A stretch of DNA of 64,000 nt from Dongia sedimenti. Lineage in GTDB: Bacteria > Pseudomonadota > Alphaproteobacteria > Dongiales > Dongiaceae. Within the stretch, counting starts at the first letter, position 1, and every line of letters starts with the position of its first letter. The notes beneath the pieces are model-generated. The model made no database searches. It saw nothing but the letters and a program-made list of their open reading frames with translations, and was not told where the DNA came from. The position numbers and the translations under genes were made by a program. Below are positions 37,476 to 48,345 of the stretch, piece after piece. The DNA is taken from assembly GCA_030715195.1 (NCBI GenBank), contig JAUYVI010000003.1, positions 400,960-464,959 on the forward strand, in the 5' to 3' direction.

Positions 37476-38362
37476 CCGACGCCTTCCTGGCCGATCCGGA
37501 TCTTGATTTCCTCGAGATTGGGCGTGAGATCGAACACCAGGTGCCGCTTGAAGGTCCAGCCCACGGTCCACATGCCGATCGGATCGCGCGGCAGCTCCAC
37601 GGTGAAATGGATCGGCGATTCCGGCCTTCGGCTGGCATCCTCGACCACGTCGCGGACCAGGGCATAGAGCGTCCGGCGCTGCGACTCGGGCAGGCCATCG
37701 ATACCGACGTGCCGCATCACCGAGTGCTTCACCAGATAGTAGACGTCGTTCGCCTGCTGGTGGCGCAGCACCGTGGCGTAGACGCCGAACCGCACGCGGT
37801 CGCGATCGTGATGCTGGATGATCTCCTCCAGCATGTCGAACGCCATCTTCTGCCCCTTCACCCCCGAAAGCTCCAGGCGGAAATAAAGATCCTGATCCTC
37901 GCCGCCATAGCCCTGCATCACCTCGTCATAGCGATCGATCCGGAGATAGTCCGCGCGCCGGACGACGCAGCTGCCGCAGGCGGACTGGGTCGCGATGCTG
38001 TTCGGATAGAAGCGATGGAAGGTGCCGTGCAGGTCGAGCGCCGCGCCCAGCCGCCGGACGAAATCCGGCGCCATGACGATGTCGGCGTCGAAGAAGGCGA
38101 TCCACGTGCCGCGCGCCGCGGCGGCGCCGAGATTGCGCGCCCGCGCCCAGTTGAACCGCGGCTCGTTCTCCACCTTGACGACCCGCACCGCAGGATATTC
38201 GCGGGCGCAGACGCCGGCCGTGTCGTCCGGGCAATCGTAATCGACCACGATGACCTCGGTATCCGGCTGGGCCAGGAAATTCGGCAGCGAGCGGCGCAGG
38301 TGATGCAGCCGTCCCTTGCAGGTCGTGACGATGGAAACCAGCGGCGCGGCGGCTTCGGTCAT
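37472..38362 (-). CDS. glycosyltransferase family 2-like protein
   Basis: A 296-residue GT-A fold enzyme: VSIVTTCKGRLHHLRRSLPNFL at the N-terminus, the nucleotide-sugar metal motif FFDADI near 88 (DxD type), and YGGEDQDLYFRLE near 150, which resembles the galactosyltransferase C-terminal (7C) domain with acceptor-binding acids. No membrane segment. The ATG at 38362 overlaps the VOC gene stop (ATGA). Its place next to kdsA suggests surface-polysaccharide work (inference). Confidence 0.85.
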   Translation of the reverse strand: MTEAAAPLVSIVTTCKGRLHHLRRSLPNFLAQPDTEVIVVDYDCPDDTAGVCAREYPAVRVVKVENEPRFNWARARNLGAAAARGTWIAFFDADIVMAPDFVRRLGAALDLHGTFHRFYPNSIATQSACGSCVVRRADYLRIDRYDEVMQGYGGEDQDLYFRLELSGVKGQKMAFDMLEEIIQHHDRDRVRFGVYATVLRHQQANDVYYLVKHSVMRHVGIDGLPESQRRTLYALVRDVVEDASRRPESPIHFTVELPRDPIGMWTVGWTFKRHLVFDLTPNLEEIKIRIGQEGVG

Positions 38363-38748
38363 TTGGGCTGCACCAGGTCCCATTTGTTGCCGTAAAGATC
38401 CCGGAACACAATGACGGTGCCGTAGACCTCTTCGCGCGGCGCCTCGGTGAAATCGACGCCGCGCGCCTTATAGGCGTGATAGTCGCGCCGGAAATCGTCG
38501 GTCCGCAGGAACAGGAACACGCGACCTCCGGTCTGATCGCCGATCCGCGCCGCCTGCTCCGGGTTCGCCGCCTTGGCCAGCAGCAGCGCGGTCTCACCGT
38601 CGCCCGGCGGCGCCACGCGCACGAACCGCTTGCCCGGGCCTTGCGGCGTGTCCTCGATCAGGCGGAAACCCAGGACCTGCGTGTAATAGGCGATGGCGCG
38701 GTCGTAGTCGTCGACCAGCAGGGCCAATGCGCTGATGTGCTGGGACAT
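38359..38748 (-). CDS. VOC (glyoxalase/bleomycin-resistance) family protein
   Basis: A 129-residue protein with two paired beta-alpha-beta modules. Likely metal ligands are His in SQHISALALLVDDYDRAIAYY and Glu residues in GDGETALLL and near the end. The closing strand VFRDLYGNKWDLVQP is typical of VOC proteins. Activity could be lyase, isomerase or dioxygenase; undetermined. It starts 8 bases after kdsA and overlaps the glycosyltransferase start. Confidence 0.88.
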   Translation of the reverse strand: MSQHISALALLVDDYDRAIAYYTQVLGFRLIEDTPQGPGKRFVRVAPPGDGETALLLAKAANPEQAARIGDQTGGRVFLFLRTDDFRRDYHAYKARGVDFTEAPREEVYGTVIVFRDLYGNKWDLVQPK

Positions 38749-38756
38749 CGGCGCGG

Positions 38757-39608
38757 TTACGGCGCGATGCTTTCCACCGGCCGCTCTTTGGCGAGCTTGT
38801 CGAACGCCATGATGGTCTCGAGCAGCCTGCCGAGATGCTTCAGCGGCACCATGTTCGGGCCGTCCGACGGCGCGTGGTCGGGATCCTGATGGGTCTCCAT
38901 GAAGACCGCGGCGACGCCCACGGCCACCGCGGCGCGCGCCAGCACCGGCACGAACTCGCGCTGGCCGCCGGAGGTGGTCCCCTGCCCGCCCGGCTGCTGC
39001 ACCGAATGGGTGGCGTCGAACACCACGGGATAGCCGGTCTCCGCCATGATCGGCAGCGCGCGCATGTCGCTGATCAGCGTGTTGTAGCCGAAGGAGACGC
39101 CGCGCTCGCAGGCCAGCACGTTGTCGTTGCCGGCAGCCGAGCACTTGGCGATCACGTTCTTCATGTCCCAGGGGGCCAGGAACTGGCCCTTCTTGATGTT
39201 GATGGCGCGGCCGGTCTTGGCCGCGGCCACCAGCAGATCGGTCTGTCGCGAGAGGAACGCCGGGATCTGCAGCACATCGACCGCTTCGGCGGCCTGCGCG
39301 CACTGCTCCTCGGTATGCACGTCGGTCAGCACCGGTACGCCGTATTTCTCGCGCAGCTCGGCGAAGATAGGCAGGCTGTCCGTGAGACCGATGCCGCGCG
39401 CCGTGGTGATGCTGCTGCGGTTCGCCTTGTCGAAGCTGGTCTTGTAGATGAGGCCGATGCCGAGCTTGCCGGTCAGCTCGGTCAGCGCATGGCACATCTC
39501 ATGGGCATGGGCCCGGCTCTCGAGCTGGCAGGGCCCGGCGATCAAGGCCAGCGGCCGATCGTTGCCGAGGGTGAGATTGCCGATCTTGACGTGGCGTGGC
39601 TTGGCCAT
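38757..39608 (-). CDS. kdsA: 3-deoxy-8-phosphooctulonate synthase (KDO 8-P synthase)
   Basis: A 283-residue TIM barrel condensing PEP with arabinose 5-phosphate to KDO 8-phosphate for lipopolysaccharide. Pieces seen: IAGPCQLES near 18, [11 protein letters not shown] near 55, [25 protein letters not shown] near 75, [12 protein letters not shown] near 112, and [11 protein letters not shown] near 200. The start at 39608 is backed by GAGGAAC; a longer frame exists upstream. It is separated from pyrG by a palindromic repeat element. Confidence 0.97.
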   Translation of the reverse strand: MAKPRHVKIGNLTLGNDRPLALIAGPCQLESRAHAHEMCHALTELTGKLGIGLIYKTSFDKANRSSITTARGIGLTDSLPIFAELREKYGVPVLTDVHTEEQCAQAAEAVDVLQIPAFLSRQTDLLVAAAKTGRAINIKKGQFLAPWDMKNVIAKCSAAGNDNVLACERGVSFGYNTLISDMRALPIMAETGYPVVFDATHSVQQPGGQGTTSGGQREFVPVLARAAVAVGVAAVFMETHQDPDHAPSDGPNMVPLKHLGRLLETIMAFDKLAKERPVESIAP

Positions 39609-39634
39609 GGTGCTTTGTTCCTCACCGGCGCCAG

Positions 39635-39699
39635 ATTGCCGGGTCAAGCCCGGCAATGACGCCCTATTTTACCGTCATGCCCGGGCTTGACCCGGGCAT
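39635..39699. repeat. pair of inverted REP-like hairpins between pyrG and kdsA
   Basis: Two perfect hairpins, ATTGCCGGG-TCAAG-CCCGGCAAT (39635-39657) and ATGCCCGGG-CTTGA-CCCGGGCAT (39677-39699), lie as inverted copies of each other around an AT-rich centre. A close third copy with a 15-bp stem is at 58121-58155. This is a dispersed extragenic palindrome (BIME-like) that can act as a transcript end or be moved by a RAYT-type enzyme. Confidence 0.85.
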
Positions 39700-39720
39700 C
39701 TCGCGCCGACGCTGCAAATC

Positions 39721-41346
<1,626 letters not shown>

Positions 41347-41427
41347 GGGCGGTCCTTATGGAACGAGTCGGGACACCCCGGCAAGTGCTGCTGACTTGCC
41401 GGGTTGAGGAGCTTTCGTTTCAAGGGA

Positions 41428-41883
41428 TTACTGGCCGGTCGGCGCGGCGGGCGCGGCCGGTTCGGCCGGCGCCGCGGGCGCTGCTGGCGTCGTCGTGCCC
41501 GAGTCGCCCGTTGCTGGGGTCTCCGGACCGGTGTTGGTCGGGGCCGTCGTCGCCGGATCGCTCGGGGCTGTCGGAGCCGCCGGTGCGGTGGTCGAAGCCG
41601 GAACCAGGGTGGTCGGCTTGCCGCGCCCGGCATGATCGCCGTAGGCCAGGATCAGCGTGCTGGCCAGGAAGCCCGCCGCCAGGATGGCCGTGGTGCGGGT
41701 GATGACATTGGCCTGGGCGCGCCCGGTGAGGAAGCCGCCCATGCCGCCGGAGCCGCCGCTACCGCCGCCGCCGAGGCCGCCCAGCCCGCCTTCACTGCGC
41801 TGCATCAGCACGATGATGCCGACGAGGCCGATCGCCAGGAAGACCTGGATCACGCGGACAACGGTGTAGATGATCTCGGGCAT
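41428..41883 (-). CDS. secG: protein translocase subunit SecG with long Ala/Pro/Thr tail
   Basis: A 151-residue SecYEG subunit. Two membrane helices (about 5-26 and 62-82) flank a Gly-rich loop (GGLGGLGGGGSGGSGGMGG). The last ~60 residues are an Ala/Pro/Thr-rich disordered tail, common in alphaproteobacterial SecG. SecG helps SecA-driven export. It lies between tpiA and pyrG, the usual tpiA-secG-pyrG order. Confidence 0.92.
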   Translation of the reverse strand: MPEIIYTVVRVIQVFLAIGLVGIIVLMQRSEGGLGGLGGGGSGGSGGMGGFLTGRAQANVITRTTAILAAGFLASTLILAYGDHAGRGKPTTLVPASTTAPAAPTAPSDPATTAPTNTGPETPATGDSGTTTPAAPAAPAEPAAPAAPTGQ

Positions 41884-42004
41884 TGGGAAGGATCGCTCCG
41901 GGGGCCTTGTTCGGGCGGGTTTCTAGACGGTTTAACGTGGGATTTCCAGCAAGGATTTCCAGTGGCGGATGAAGGCGTTAGTGGCCCGCTTGAAAGGGTG
42001 ATCC

Positions 42005-42096
42005 GTACCCCCACCCTAACCCGCCCCCGGATCGGGGGCGGGGACTGCACCGAGCCCGCCCTCCCCCGATCCGGGGGAGGGCCGGGGTGGGGGTAC
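42005..42096. repeat. nested G/C palindromic element between tpiA and secG
   Basis: Outer arms GTACCCCCACCC (42005-42016) and its complement (42085-42096) match perfectly over 12 bp. Inside are two further hairpins with ATC/GAT loops: CCCGCCCCCG (42020-42029 with 42033-42042) and a second at 42059-42068 with 42072-42081. This multi-hairpin layout is typical of short dispersed non-coding repeats of alphaproteobacteria. It lies 17 bases downstream of tpiA and 121 bases upstream of secG. Confidence 0.82.
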
Positions 42097-42113
42097 GTGA
42101 CACCATCAACCGA

Positions 42114-42875
42114 CTAGCCGCACGCCGCCGCGATCCCCAGGAAGTCCGCCGCCTTCAGGCTGGCGCCGCCGACCAGGGCGCCATTGACCTCCGGCACCGC
42201 CATCAGCTCGGCGGCATTGCTGGGCTTCACCGAGCCGCCATACAGGATCCGCACCGCCTCGCCGCCTTTGACCCCGGCCACCAGGAGCTTGCGGATCTGG
42301 GCATGCACCGCGGCGACGTCGCCGGCCGTGGGCGTTTTCCCGGTGCCGATCGCCCAGACCGGTTCATAGGCGACGACCAGGTTGGCGGTGGTCGAGCCGG
42401 CCGGGATCGAATTGACGATCTGGGATTCGACCACCTTCAGCGTCTCGCCGGCATCGCGCTGGCTGTCGGTCTCGCCGACGCAGACGATGGCGATCAGCCC
42501 GGCGCCCTGGGCTGCCTTGGCCTTGGCCGCGACCTGGGCGCTGGATTCGCCGTGATCGGTGCGGCGCTCGGAATGGCCGAGGATGACATGGCTGCAGCCG
42601 CAATCCTTCAGCATCGCCGCCGAGACATCGCCAGTATGGGCGCCGCTTTCCTGCGGCGCGCAATCCTGCGCCCCCAGGGCGATGTTGCTACCCATCAGGA
42701 ATTCCGAGGCGTGGATCAGATAGGGAAACGGCGGGCAGACCAGCAGATCGGCGGAAACCCCGCCGCCCCCGCCACTCAAACACTGCGTCTTCAGCTCCGC
42801 GATCAAGGCCGCCGCCATGCTGCGGCTGCCGTTCATTTTCCAGTTCCCCGCCACCAGATGCCGCAGCTTGACCAT
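42114..42875 (-). CDS. tpiA: triose-phosphate isomerase
   Basis: A 253-residue TIM-barrel enzyme interconverting DHAP and glyceraldehyde 3-phosphate. Catalytic residues are visible: Lys in GNWKMNG (near 14), His in [10 protein letters not shown] (near 97), Glu in [13 protein letters not shown] (near 168), and the phosphate-binding [12 protein letters not shown] near 210. It is preceded by the MAPEG gene with a 24-base gap. Confidence 0.97.
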   Translation of the reverse strand: MVKLRHLVAGNWKMNGSRSMAAALIAELKTQCLSGGGGGVSADLLVCPPFPYLIHASEFLMGSNIALGAQDCAPQESGAHTGDVSAAMLKDCGCSHVILGHSERRTDHGESSAQVAAKAKAAQGAGLIAIVCVGETDSQRDAGETLKVVESQIVNSIPAGSTTANLVVAYEPVWAIGTGKTPTAGDVAAVHAQIRKLLVAGVKGGEAVRILYGGSVKPSNAAELMAVPEVNGALVGGASLKAADFLGIAAACG

Positions 42876-42899
42876 CGATTGTCCCCGTTCAGATCCGCG

Positions 42900-43313
42900 T
42901 CAGACGCCCATTACCAGTCCCATGCGGAAAAGCCCATAGGCTGTACCGATCAGCAGCAGAACCAGGGCGAACATGGCCAGGATGAAGCCGGGCTGGCGGC
43001 GCGGCGGCGCGCTCCAATAGCCGAACACATAGACGATCCGCCCGAACAGCCAGACGATGCCGAGGATCGCCGCCGGCAGCGGCTCCCAGAAGATGGCGCA
43101 CATCCACAGCGCCACCAGGAACGGCACCAGGTATTCCAGCGTGTTCCCATGGATCCGGGTCGCCAGGTCGAAATCGGGATGGCCGCTGGTGGCCGGTGCG
43201 GCGATCCGATGCCGTCCGCGCAGCATCGCCGCATGCATGGCAACGCCCAGGTAGAAGACCAGGGTGACGAGGGTGATCCAGCCGATCCAGATCATTCCCG
43301 GCGTGATTTTCAT
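42900..43313 (-). CDS. MAPEG family membrane protein
   Basis: A 137-residue four-helix membrane protein. RIHGNTLEYLVPFLVALWM near 55 carries the MAPEG hallmark (R--N--E, glutathione-binding in eukaryotic relatives such as microsomal glutathione transferase), and RIVYVFGYW near 95 is the second conserved region. The substrate in bacteria is unknown. I chose the start at 43313 because GGGAGG lies 8 bases upstream. First gene of the leftward tpiA-secG-pyrG group and divergent from ppiD. Confidence 0.85.
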   Translation of the reverse strand: MKITPGMIWIGWITLVTLVFYLGVAMHAAMLRGRHRIAAPATSGHPDFDLATRIHGNTLEYLVPFLVALWMCAIFWEPLPAAILGIVWLFGRIVYVFGYWSAPPRRQPGFILAMFALVLLLIGTAYGLFRMGLVMGV

Positions 43314-43485
43314 ATGTCCTCCCAAAAGGTTTCAGCTTGAGGGTCCTGCAGCTGCTTGAGACCTTGCAAGGATATGAACCACCCATAGTGCGCTCCGGTT
43401 GCGGTCGGATGCCCCTATCCCTATGATGCGCGCCGATTTCCGGCCTTTTGCCGGGGTTTATTCAAGCGGTGGACCAGACCTCCTT

Positions 43486-45360
43486 ATGCTGACCTCGATC
43501 CGTAACAAGAGCACCTCCTTCGTCGCGAAGGTCCTTTTCGGCCTCCTGATTGTCGCCTTCGCGCTCTGGGGCATCGGTGACATCTTCAGCGGCGACCAGG
43601 CGCAGAAGCCGGTCGCGACCATCGGCAGCGTGAAGTATTCGCAGGCCGAGTTCCGCCGCGACCTGAAGCAGGCCATGGATCGCTTCGCCCAGCAGATGCA
43701 GGGCATGCAGTTCACCGCCCAGCAATTCGCCCAGTTCGGCGGCGTCGCCCAGGTGGTGGCGCAGGCGATCAACCGCAACTCGCTGAAGGTCTACGCCCAG
43801 GAGCATGGGCTCAGCGTCAGCCAGGCGACCGCGGTCGCCGAGATCCAGGCCGACCCGCAGTTCCAGAACGCGACCCGCCAGTTCGACCGCAACCGCTTCG
43901 TGCTGGCGCTGGACCAGCTCGGCTTGAGCGAATCCGGTTATGTCGCCGAAGTGCAGAGCGATCTCGTCAACCAGGCGCTCTATCGCGCAATCCTGACCGG
44001 CATCACCGTGCCGAAGCCGATGGCCGCCGAACTTTATCTCTATCAGGCCGAGGAACGCGCGGCCGACGTGCTGGTGATCCCGAATGCGTCGATGAAGGAC
44101 ATCCCGGCGCCGGACGATGCCGCCCTGGAGGCGTATCGGAAGGAGCACGCCGACGCCTACAAGGCGCCGGAATATCGCGCCGCCACGGTGCTCACGGTCG
44201 CGCCGGAGGATCTGGTCGGCGAAGTCACCGTGACCGATGACGAAATCGCCCAGGAATACGAAGCGCAGAAGGCGAACTTTTCCACCCCCGACATCCGCGA
44301 GGTCGAACAGGTCGTGGTGCAGGACCAGGCCCAGGCCGACAAGATCGAGGAAGCGGTCAAGGGCGGCGCCGCCTTTGCCGACGCGGTCAAGCAGGTCACC
44401 GGTGGCGATCCGGTGGCGCTCGGCAAGGTGACCAAGGAGAAGCTGCCGGCGGAGATCGCCGACGGTGTCTTCGCGGTTGCCGCGGGCGGCGTCTCCGCGC
44501 CGCTGAAGAGCCCGTTCGGCATCCACGTCGTGCACGTGATCTCCTCCGAGCCGGCGACCACCAAGACGCTGGACGAGATGAAGGTCCAGCTGAAGCACAA
44601 CATCGCCCTCGCCAAGGCGACCGAGGCCCTGGACTCCATCATCAAGCAGCTCGACGACACCCTGGCCGGCGGCGCCTCGCTGGACGAGGCCGGCGCCAAG
44701 CTGAAGATGAAGGTCGCCAAGGTCGCGGCGGTCGATACCGCCGGCAAGGACGAAAAGGGCGCCGACACCGGCCTGAAGCCCGACGTGGTGCAGCTCATCT
44801 TCAGCACCGATGCCGGCAACCAGAGCTCGGTGACGCCGTTCAACGACGGCTCCTACGCGGTGGTGCAGACCACCAGCACGACGCCGCCGGCGGACAAGCC
44901 CTTCGACCAGGTGAAGGAGCAGTTGAAATCCGACTGGCTGGCCGAGAAGCAACACGAGGCGGCCCAGGCCAAGGCCAAGGAGATCGCCGAGAAGGCGAAG
45001 ACCGGCGACCTGCAGGCCGAGGCGACCGCGCTCGGCCTCACCGTGAAGCAGTCCCCCGCCTTCACCCGCGACAAGGGCGATCCGCTGAACGACATCACGC
45101 CCTCGCTTGCCGCCAGCCTGTTCGCCGTGAAGCAGGGCGAGACGGCGGTCGGCGACAGCAAGGATGGGCCGGTGGTCGCCAAGGTCACCGGCATCACCCC
45201 GCCCGATCCCGCCGCGCATCCGGACGACGTCGCGACCCTGACCCAGGCGGTCAACAACCAGATCCGCGGCGATCTCGCGGCGCAGTTCAGTGCCGCGCTC
45301 CAGCAGGAGATCAAGCCGGTGGTCCACGAGGACGTGATCAACTCGCTGATCGCGGAATAG
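43486..45360 (+). CDS. ppiD: PpiD/SurA-type periplasmic peptidyl-prolyl isomerase
   Basis: A 624-residue periplasmic foldase anchored by one N-terminal helix (VLFGLLIVAFALWGIGDIF near 16-34). A SurA-like chaperone domain follows (about 40-200), then a parvulin-type domain (about 255-370; ADGVFAVAAGGVSAPLKSPFGIHVVHV), then a long C-terminal region. It assists proteins leaving the Sec translocon. The start at 43486 keeps the anchor right at the N-terminus; its ribosome site is weak. trpE begins 1 base after its stop. Confidence 0.9.
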   Translation: MLTSIRNKSTSFVAKVLFGLLIVAFALWGIGDIFSGDQAQKPVATIGSVKYSQAEFRRDLKQAMDRFAQQMQGMQFTAQQFAQFGGVAQVVAQAINRNSLKVYAQEHGLSVSQATAVAEIQADPQFQNATRQFDRNRFVLALDQLGLSESGYVAEVQSDLVNQALYRAILTGITVPKPMAAELYLYQAEERAADVLVIPNASMKDIPAPDDAALEAYRKEHADAYKAPEYRAATVLTVAPEDLVGEVTVTDDEIAQEYEAQKANFSTPDIREVEQVVVQDQAQADKIEEAVKGGAAFADAVKQVTGGDPVALGKVTKEKLPAEIADGVFAVAAGGVSAPLKSPFGIHVVHVISSEPATTKTLDEMKVQLKHNIALAKATEALDSIIKQLDDTLAGGASLDEAGAKLKMKVAKVAAVDTAGKDEKGADTGLKPDVVQLIFSTDAGNQSSVTPFNDGSYAVVQTTSTTPPADKPFDQVKEQLKSDWLAEKQHEAAQAKAKEIAEKAKTGDLQAEATALGLTVKQSPAFTRDKGDPLNDITPSLAASLFAVKQGETAVGDSKDGPVVAKVTGITPPDPAAHPDDVATLTQAVNNQIRGDLAAQFSAALQQEIKPVVHEDVINSLIAE

Positions 45361-45361
45361 C

Positions 45362-46879
45362 ATGCGCACCGAGCCGGTTTTCGAGGACTTCGCCGCGCGC
45401 TATTCCAGCGGCCGGCCGCAGCTGGTCTGGACCAAGCGCGTCGCCGATCTCGAGACTCCGATCTCGGCCATGCTGAAGCTGGCCGACGGCCGCGCCAATG
45501 CCTTCCTGCTGGAATCGGTGGAAGGCGGCGCGGTGCGCGGCCGCTACTCGATCATCGGCTTGAAGCCCGATGTGATCTGGCGCTGCCGCGGCGACAAGGC
45601 CGAGATCAACCGCAACGCCCGCTCCGACGCCGACGCCTTCACGCCAGAGGAGAAGCCGTCGCTCGACAGCCTGCGCGCGCTGATCGGCGAGAGCCGGATC
45701 GAAGTGCCGCAGGGCCTGCCGCCGATGGCCTCGGGTGTGTTCGGCTACATGAGCTACGACATGGTGCGGCTGGTCGAGAACCTGCCGCAGCAGAATCCCG
45801 ACAAGCTCGGCGTGCCCGACAGCATCTTCCTCCGGCCCACCGTGATCGCGATCTTCGACAACGTCGAGGACATCGTGATCATCGTGACGCCGGTCTGGCC
45901 GCGGATCGGCCTCTCGGCGCGCGCCGCCTACAACCAGGCGGTCGAGCGGATCGGCGACGTGGTGCAGGATCTCGATCGCAGCCTGCCGCAGCAGCGCACC
46001 GACCTCGACCCGCTGCTCTCGCTGCCGGAGCCGAGCTCGAACATGAGCCCGGCCGAATACGTGGCGATGGTGGACAAGGCCAAGGAATACATCCTGGCCG
46101 GCGACATCTTCCAGGTGGTGCTGTCGCAGCGCTTCAGCCTGCCCTTCACCCTGCCGCCCTTCGCGCTCTACCGCTCGCTGCGGCGCCTCAATCCCTCGCC
46201 CTTCCTCTACTTTCTGGATTTCGGCGGCTTCTCGATCATCGGCTCGAGCCCGGAGATCTTGGTGCGCCTGCGCGACGAGACGGTGACCATCCGCCCGATC
46301 GCCGGCACAAGGCCGCGCGGCAAGACACCGGAAGAAGACCGCGCGCTCGCCGCCGATCTCCTCGCCGACAAGAAGGAGCTGGCCGAGCACCTGATGCTGC
46401 TCGATCTCGGCCGCAACGATGTGGGACGCGTGGCCCGGATCGGTTCGGTCAAGGTCACCGAGCGCAACATCATCGAATACTATTCCCACGTCATGCACAT
46501 CGTCTCCAATGTCGATGGCAAGATCGACCCGCAATACGACGCCATGAACGCATTGATGGCCGGCTTCCCCGCCGGCACCGTCTCCGGCGCGCCCAAGGTC
46601 CGCGCCATGGAGATCATCGAGGAGCTGGAGCCGGAGAAGCGCGGCATTTATGGCGGCGCCATCGGCTACTTCGCCGCCAACGGCGCCATGGACACCTGCA
46701 TCGTACTCCGGACCGCGGTGGTGAAGGACGGGGTCATGTACGTCCAAGCCGGCGCCGGCATCGTCGCCGACTCAGTGCCGGAATCCGAGCACCAGGAATG
46801 CCAGCACAAAGCCCGCGCCCTGATCCGCGCCGCGGAAGAGGCCGTGCGGTTTGCCCAGGGTGGGGCGGCGAATAGGTAG
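45362..46879 (+). CDS. trpE: anthranilate synthase component I
   Basis: A 505-residue chorismate-using enzyme. The Trp feedback site segment LLESVEGGAVRGRYSIIG lies near 40; catalytic pieces are PIAGTRPRGKTPEED near 312, LLDLGRNDVGRVA near 347, and AGFPAGTVSGAPKVRAMEII near 400. With TrpG it makes anthranilate. It follows ppiD by a single base with no room for a leader, so classical trp attenuation here is ruled out; trpG-D-C lies about 6 kb away. Confidence 0.97.
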   Translation: MRTEPVFEDFAARYSSGRPQLVWTKRVADLETPISAMLKLADGRANAFLLESVEGGAVRGRYSIIGLKPDVIWRCRGDKAEINRNARSDADAFTPEEKPSLDSLRALIGESRIEVPQGLPPMASGVFGYMSYDMVRLVENLPQQNPDKLGVPDSIFLRPTVIAIFDNVEDIVIIVTPVWPRIGLSARAAYNQAVERIGDVVQDLDRSLPQQRTDLDPLLSLPEPSSNMSPAEYVAMVDKAKEYILAGDIFQVVLSQRFSLPFTLPPFALYRSLRRLNPSPFLYFLDFGGFSIIGSSPEILVRLRDETVTIRPIAGTRPRGKTPEEDRALAADLLADKKELAEHLMLLDLGRNDVGRVARIGSVKVTERNIIEYYSHVMHIVSNVDGKIDPQYDAMNALMAGFPAGTVSGAPKVRAMEIIEELEPEKRGIYGGAIGYFAANGAMDTCIVLRTAVVKDGVMYVQAGAGIVADSVPESEHQECQHKARALIRAAEEAVRFAQGGAANR

Positions 46880-46953
46880 CGCCCTGCGCTGAACGTTGGA
46901 GCTTCCCGCCCGTCGCGCCGACAGCTATTCTCTCACCCGCGGGAGTTGCGGGG

Positions 46954-48015
46954 ATGATGCGGGCGATTTGGTCGGCTTCGATTCTGATCGTGCTCACGGG
47001 GCTTTGGGCGTCGGTCGCCGCAGCCGAGACCGATGAGGACGTCTGTCATACGGCATCAGAGAGCATAGCGGCGGAAGCGGCCATTGCCGCCTGCACGCGC
47101 GCGCTCGATGCCGATCCGCCGGATGAGAGGCGTGCCGCCCTCCTGCTCGACCGCGGCGTCCGCAATGCGAACCTGCATGCATTTGAGAGCGCCGTGGCCG
47201 ATCTCGACGCGATGATCAAGCTCCGACAGGACAATCCCGGCGCCTACCAGGTACGCGGTTGGGTCCATTCGAAAATGGGCGACGCGGAGCGGGCCATCTC
47301 CGATTTCACCGAGGCACTTCGTCTGGACCCGGATCGTCCCGTCACGCTTTGGTACCGCGGCGGCGCACTCGCATCGATCGGCGAACGGACCCGCGCTTTG
47401 GAGGATTTCGACCGGGCAATCAAGCTCCAACCGGACTTTGCCGAGGCTTACGCAGACCGATGCCTGACCTTCATCGATCTCGGCATACCCGATCAGGGGA
47501 TTCCGGAATGCACCAAGGCGATCGATCTCGCGCCCAACTATCCTTACGGCCATGCCAATCGCGGCTACGGCTATCTCACGAAGCATGATATCGACCGCGC
47601 GGTGGCGGATTTCGATCATGCGCTCCGGCTGGCGCCGAATAGCGCGGAGATATACTCGAACCGCGGCGCCGCCTTTGCGGAGCGAGGTGATCGCGATCGC
47701 GCAATCGCCGATTTCGATCGGGCCATCGAACTGGCTCCCGAGTACAGCATGGCCTACGACAATCGCGGCCTGATCTATTTCGAAAAGGGCGACAATGCCC
47801 GTGCCATCGCGGATCTCGACAAGGCGCTCGCGCTCGATCCGAAGTATTGGCGTGCCTATTTCCACCGCGCCATGGTCAAGGCACACATGGGCGATAGTAG
47901 CGGCTCCTTCACCGATTGCGGCAATGCGTTAGAGTTTGCTCCTGACCCTCAGGCAAAGCTCACCTACACAGTCAAAGGCCTCGTCCTGTCCGACACCTTC
48001 AGCTGTTCGAGATAG
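46954..48015 (+). CDS. secreted or periplasmic TPR-repeat protein
   Basis: A 353-residue protein with a signal peptide (cleavage near VAAAE at about 24) and about seven tandem 34-residue TPR units from residue 55 to 325, with clear repeats such as ERAISDFTEALRLDPDRP, RALEDFDRAIKLQPDFAEAY and DRAIADFDRAIELAPEYSMAY. It likely scaffolds protein contacts in the periplasm. Six cysteines are scattered along it. No partner is evident; it is flanked by a 330-base non-coding gap. Confidence 0.85.
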   Translation: MMRAIWSASILIVLTGLWASVAAAETDEDVCHTASESIAAEAAIAACTRALDADPPDERRAALLLDRGVRNANLHAFESAVADLDAMIKLRQDNPGAYQVRGWVHSKMGDAERAISDFTEALRLDPDRPVTLWYRGGALASIGERTRALEDFDRAIKLQPDFAEAYADRCLTFIDLGIPDQGIPECTKAIDLAPNYPYGHANRGYGYLTKHDIDRAVADFDHALRLAPNSAEIYSNRGAAFAERGDRDRAIADFDRAIELAPEYSMAYDNRGLIYFEKGDNARAIADLDKALALDPKYWRAYFHRAMVKAHMGDSSGSFTDCGNALEFAPDPQAKLTYTVKGLVLSDTFSCSR

Positions 48016-48345
48016 CTTCGCGACGCTGCTCGACGTCCGACGGCCGGTCAGAACCGATCGTTGAACTGCGCTCAGCGACACCCCGCCCTTACCCGCGTCG
48101 CAGAACCCGTCTTCCGCCAACACCATCTCTCCAGCGCGCGCTTCAGCCCGCCGCTTCCGCCGCTTGCGGCAGATGGCAACACCGTCGCGCTCGGCAATAA
48201 CGATGTCGCCCCATTCCCGCGGCGCCTGGCGGGAATGAATTCAGCCGAGGATAGTAACCCTGATGTTGTTTGCACTGTATGCGCGCGGCCACTAGATTTC
48301 ATGCAACGGCCGGGGTGGCTCCGGACTGATATTTGGGGGGGGTAA
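48016..48345. other. 330-base non-coding gap with one copy of a 41-bp repeat
   Basis: I see no convincing gene here. Short open frames on both strands lack ribosome sites and family features. It holds the left copy of the direct repeat (48072-48112), a GC-rich stretch of Pro/Leu-type sequence, and from about 48240 a less GC-rich stretch leading to the surface-protein gene with a G-run ribosome site. Confidence 0.6.
48072..48112. repeat. 41-bp imperfect direct repeat, left copy
   Basis: Matches 49073-49113 at 35 of 41 positions in the same orientation. The two copies bracket the VPLPA-CTERM gene, about 1.0 kb apart. On the minus strand both read as the same peptide theme (DGF-DA-K-G-SL-A). 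Confidence 0.7.

Noticed and set aside
45340..45362. trp leader peptide/attenuator ahead of trpE
   Set aside because: Only one base separates ppiD and trpE, so no leader can fit.
43462..45369. A 635-codon minus-strand frame opposite ppiD
   Set aside because: Composition artefact; ppiD on the plus strand has an anchor and parvulin domain.
48051..48066. A GAAC...GAAC pair resembling a third LexA box
   Set aside because: The spacer is 8 bases, not 7, and there is no promoter placed over it.
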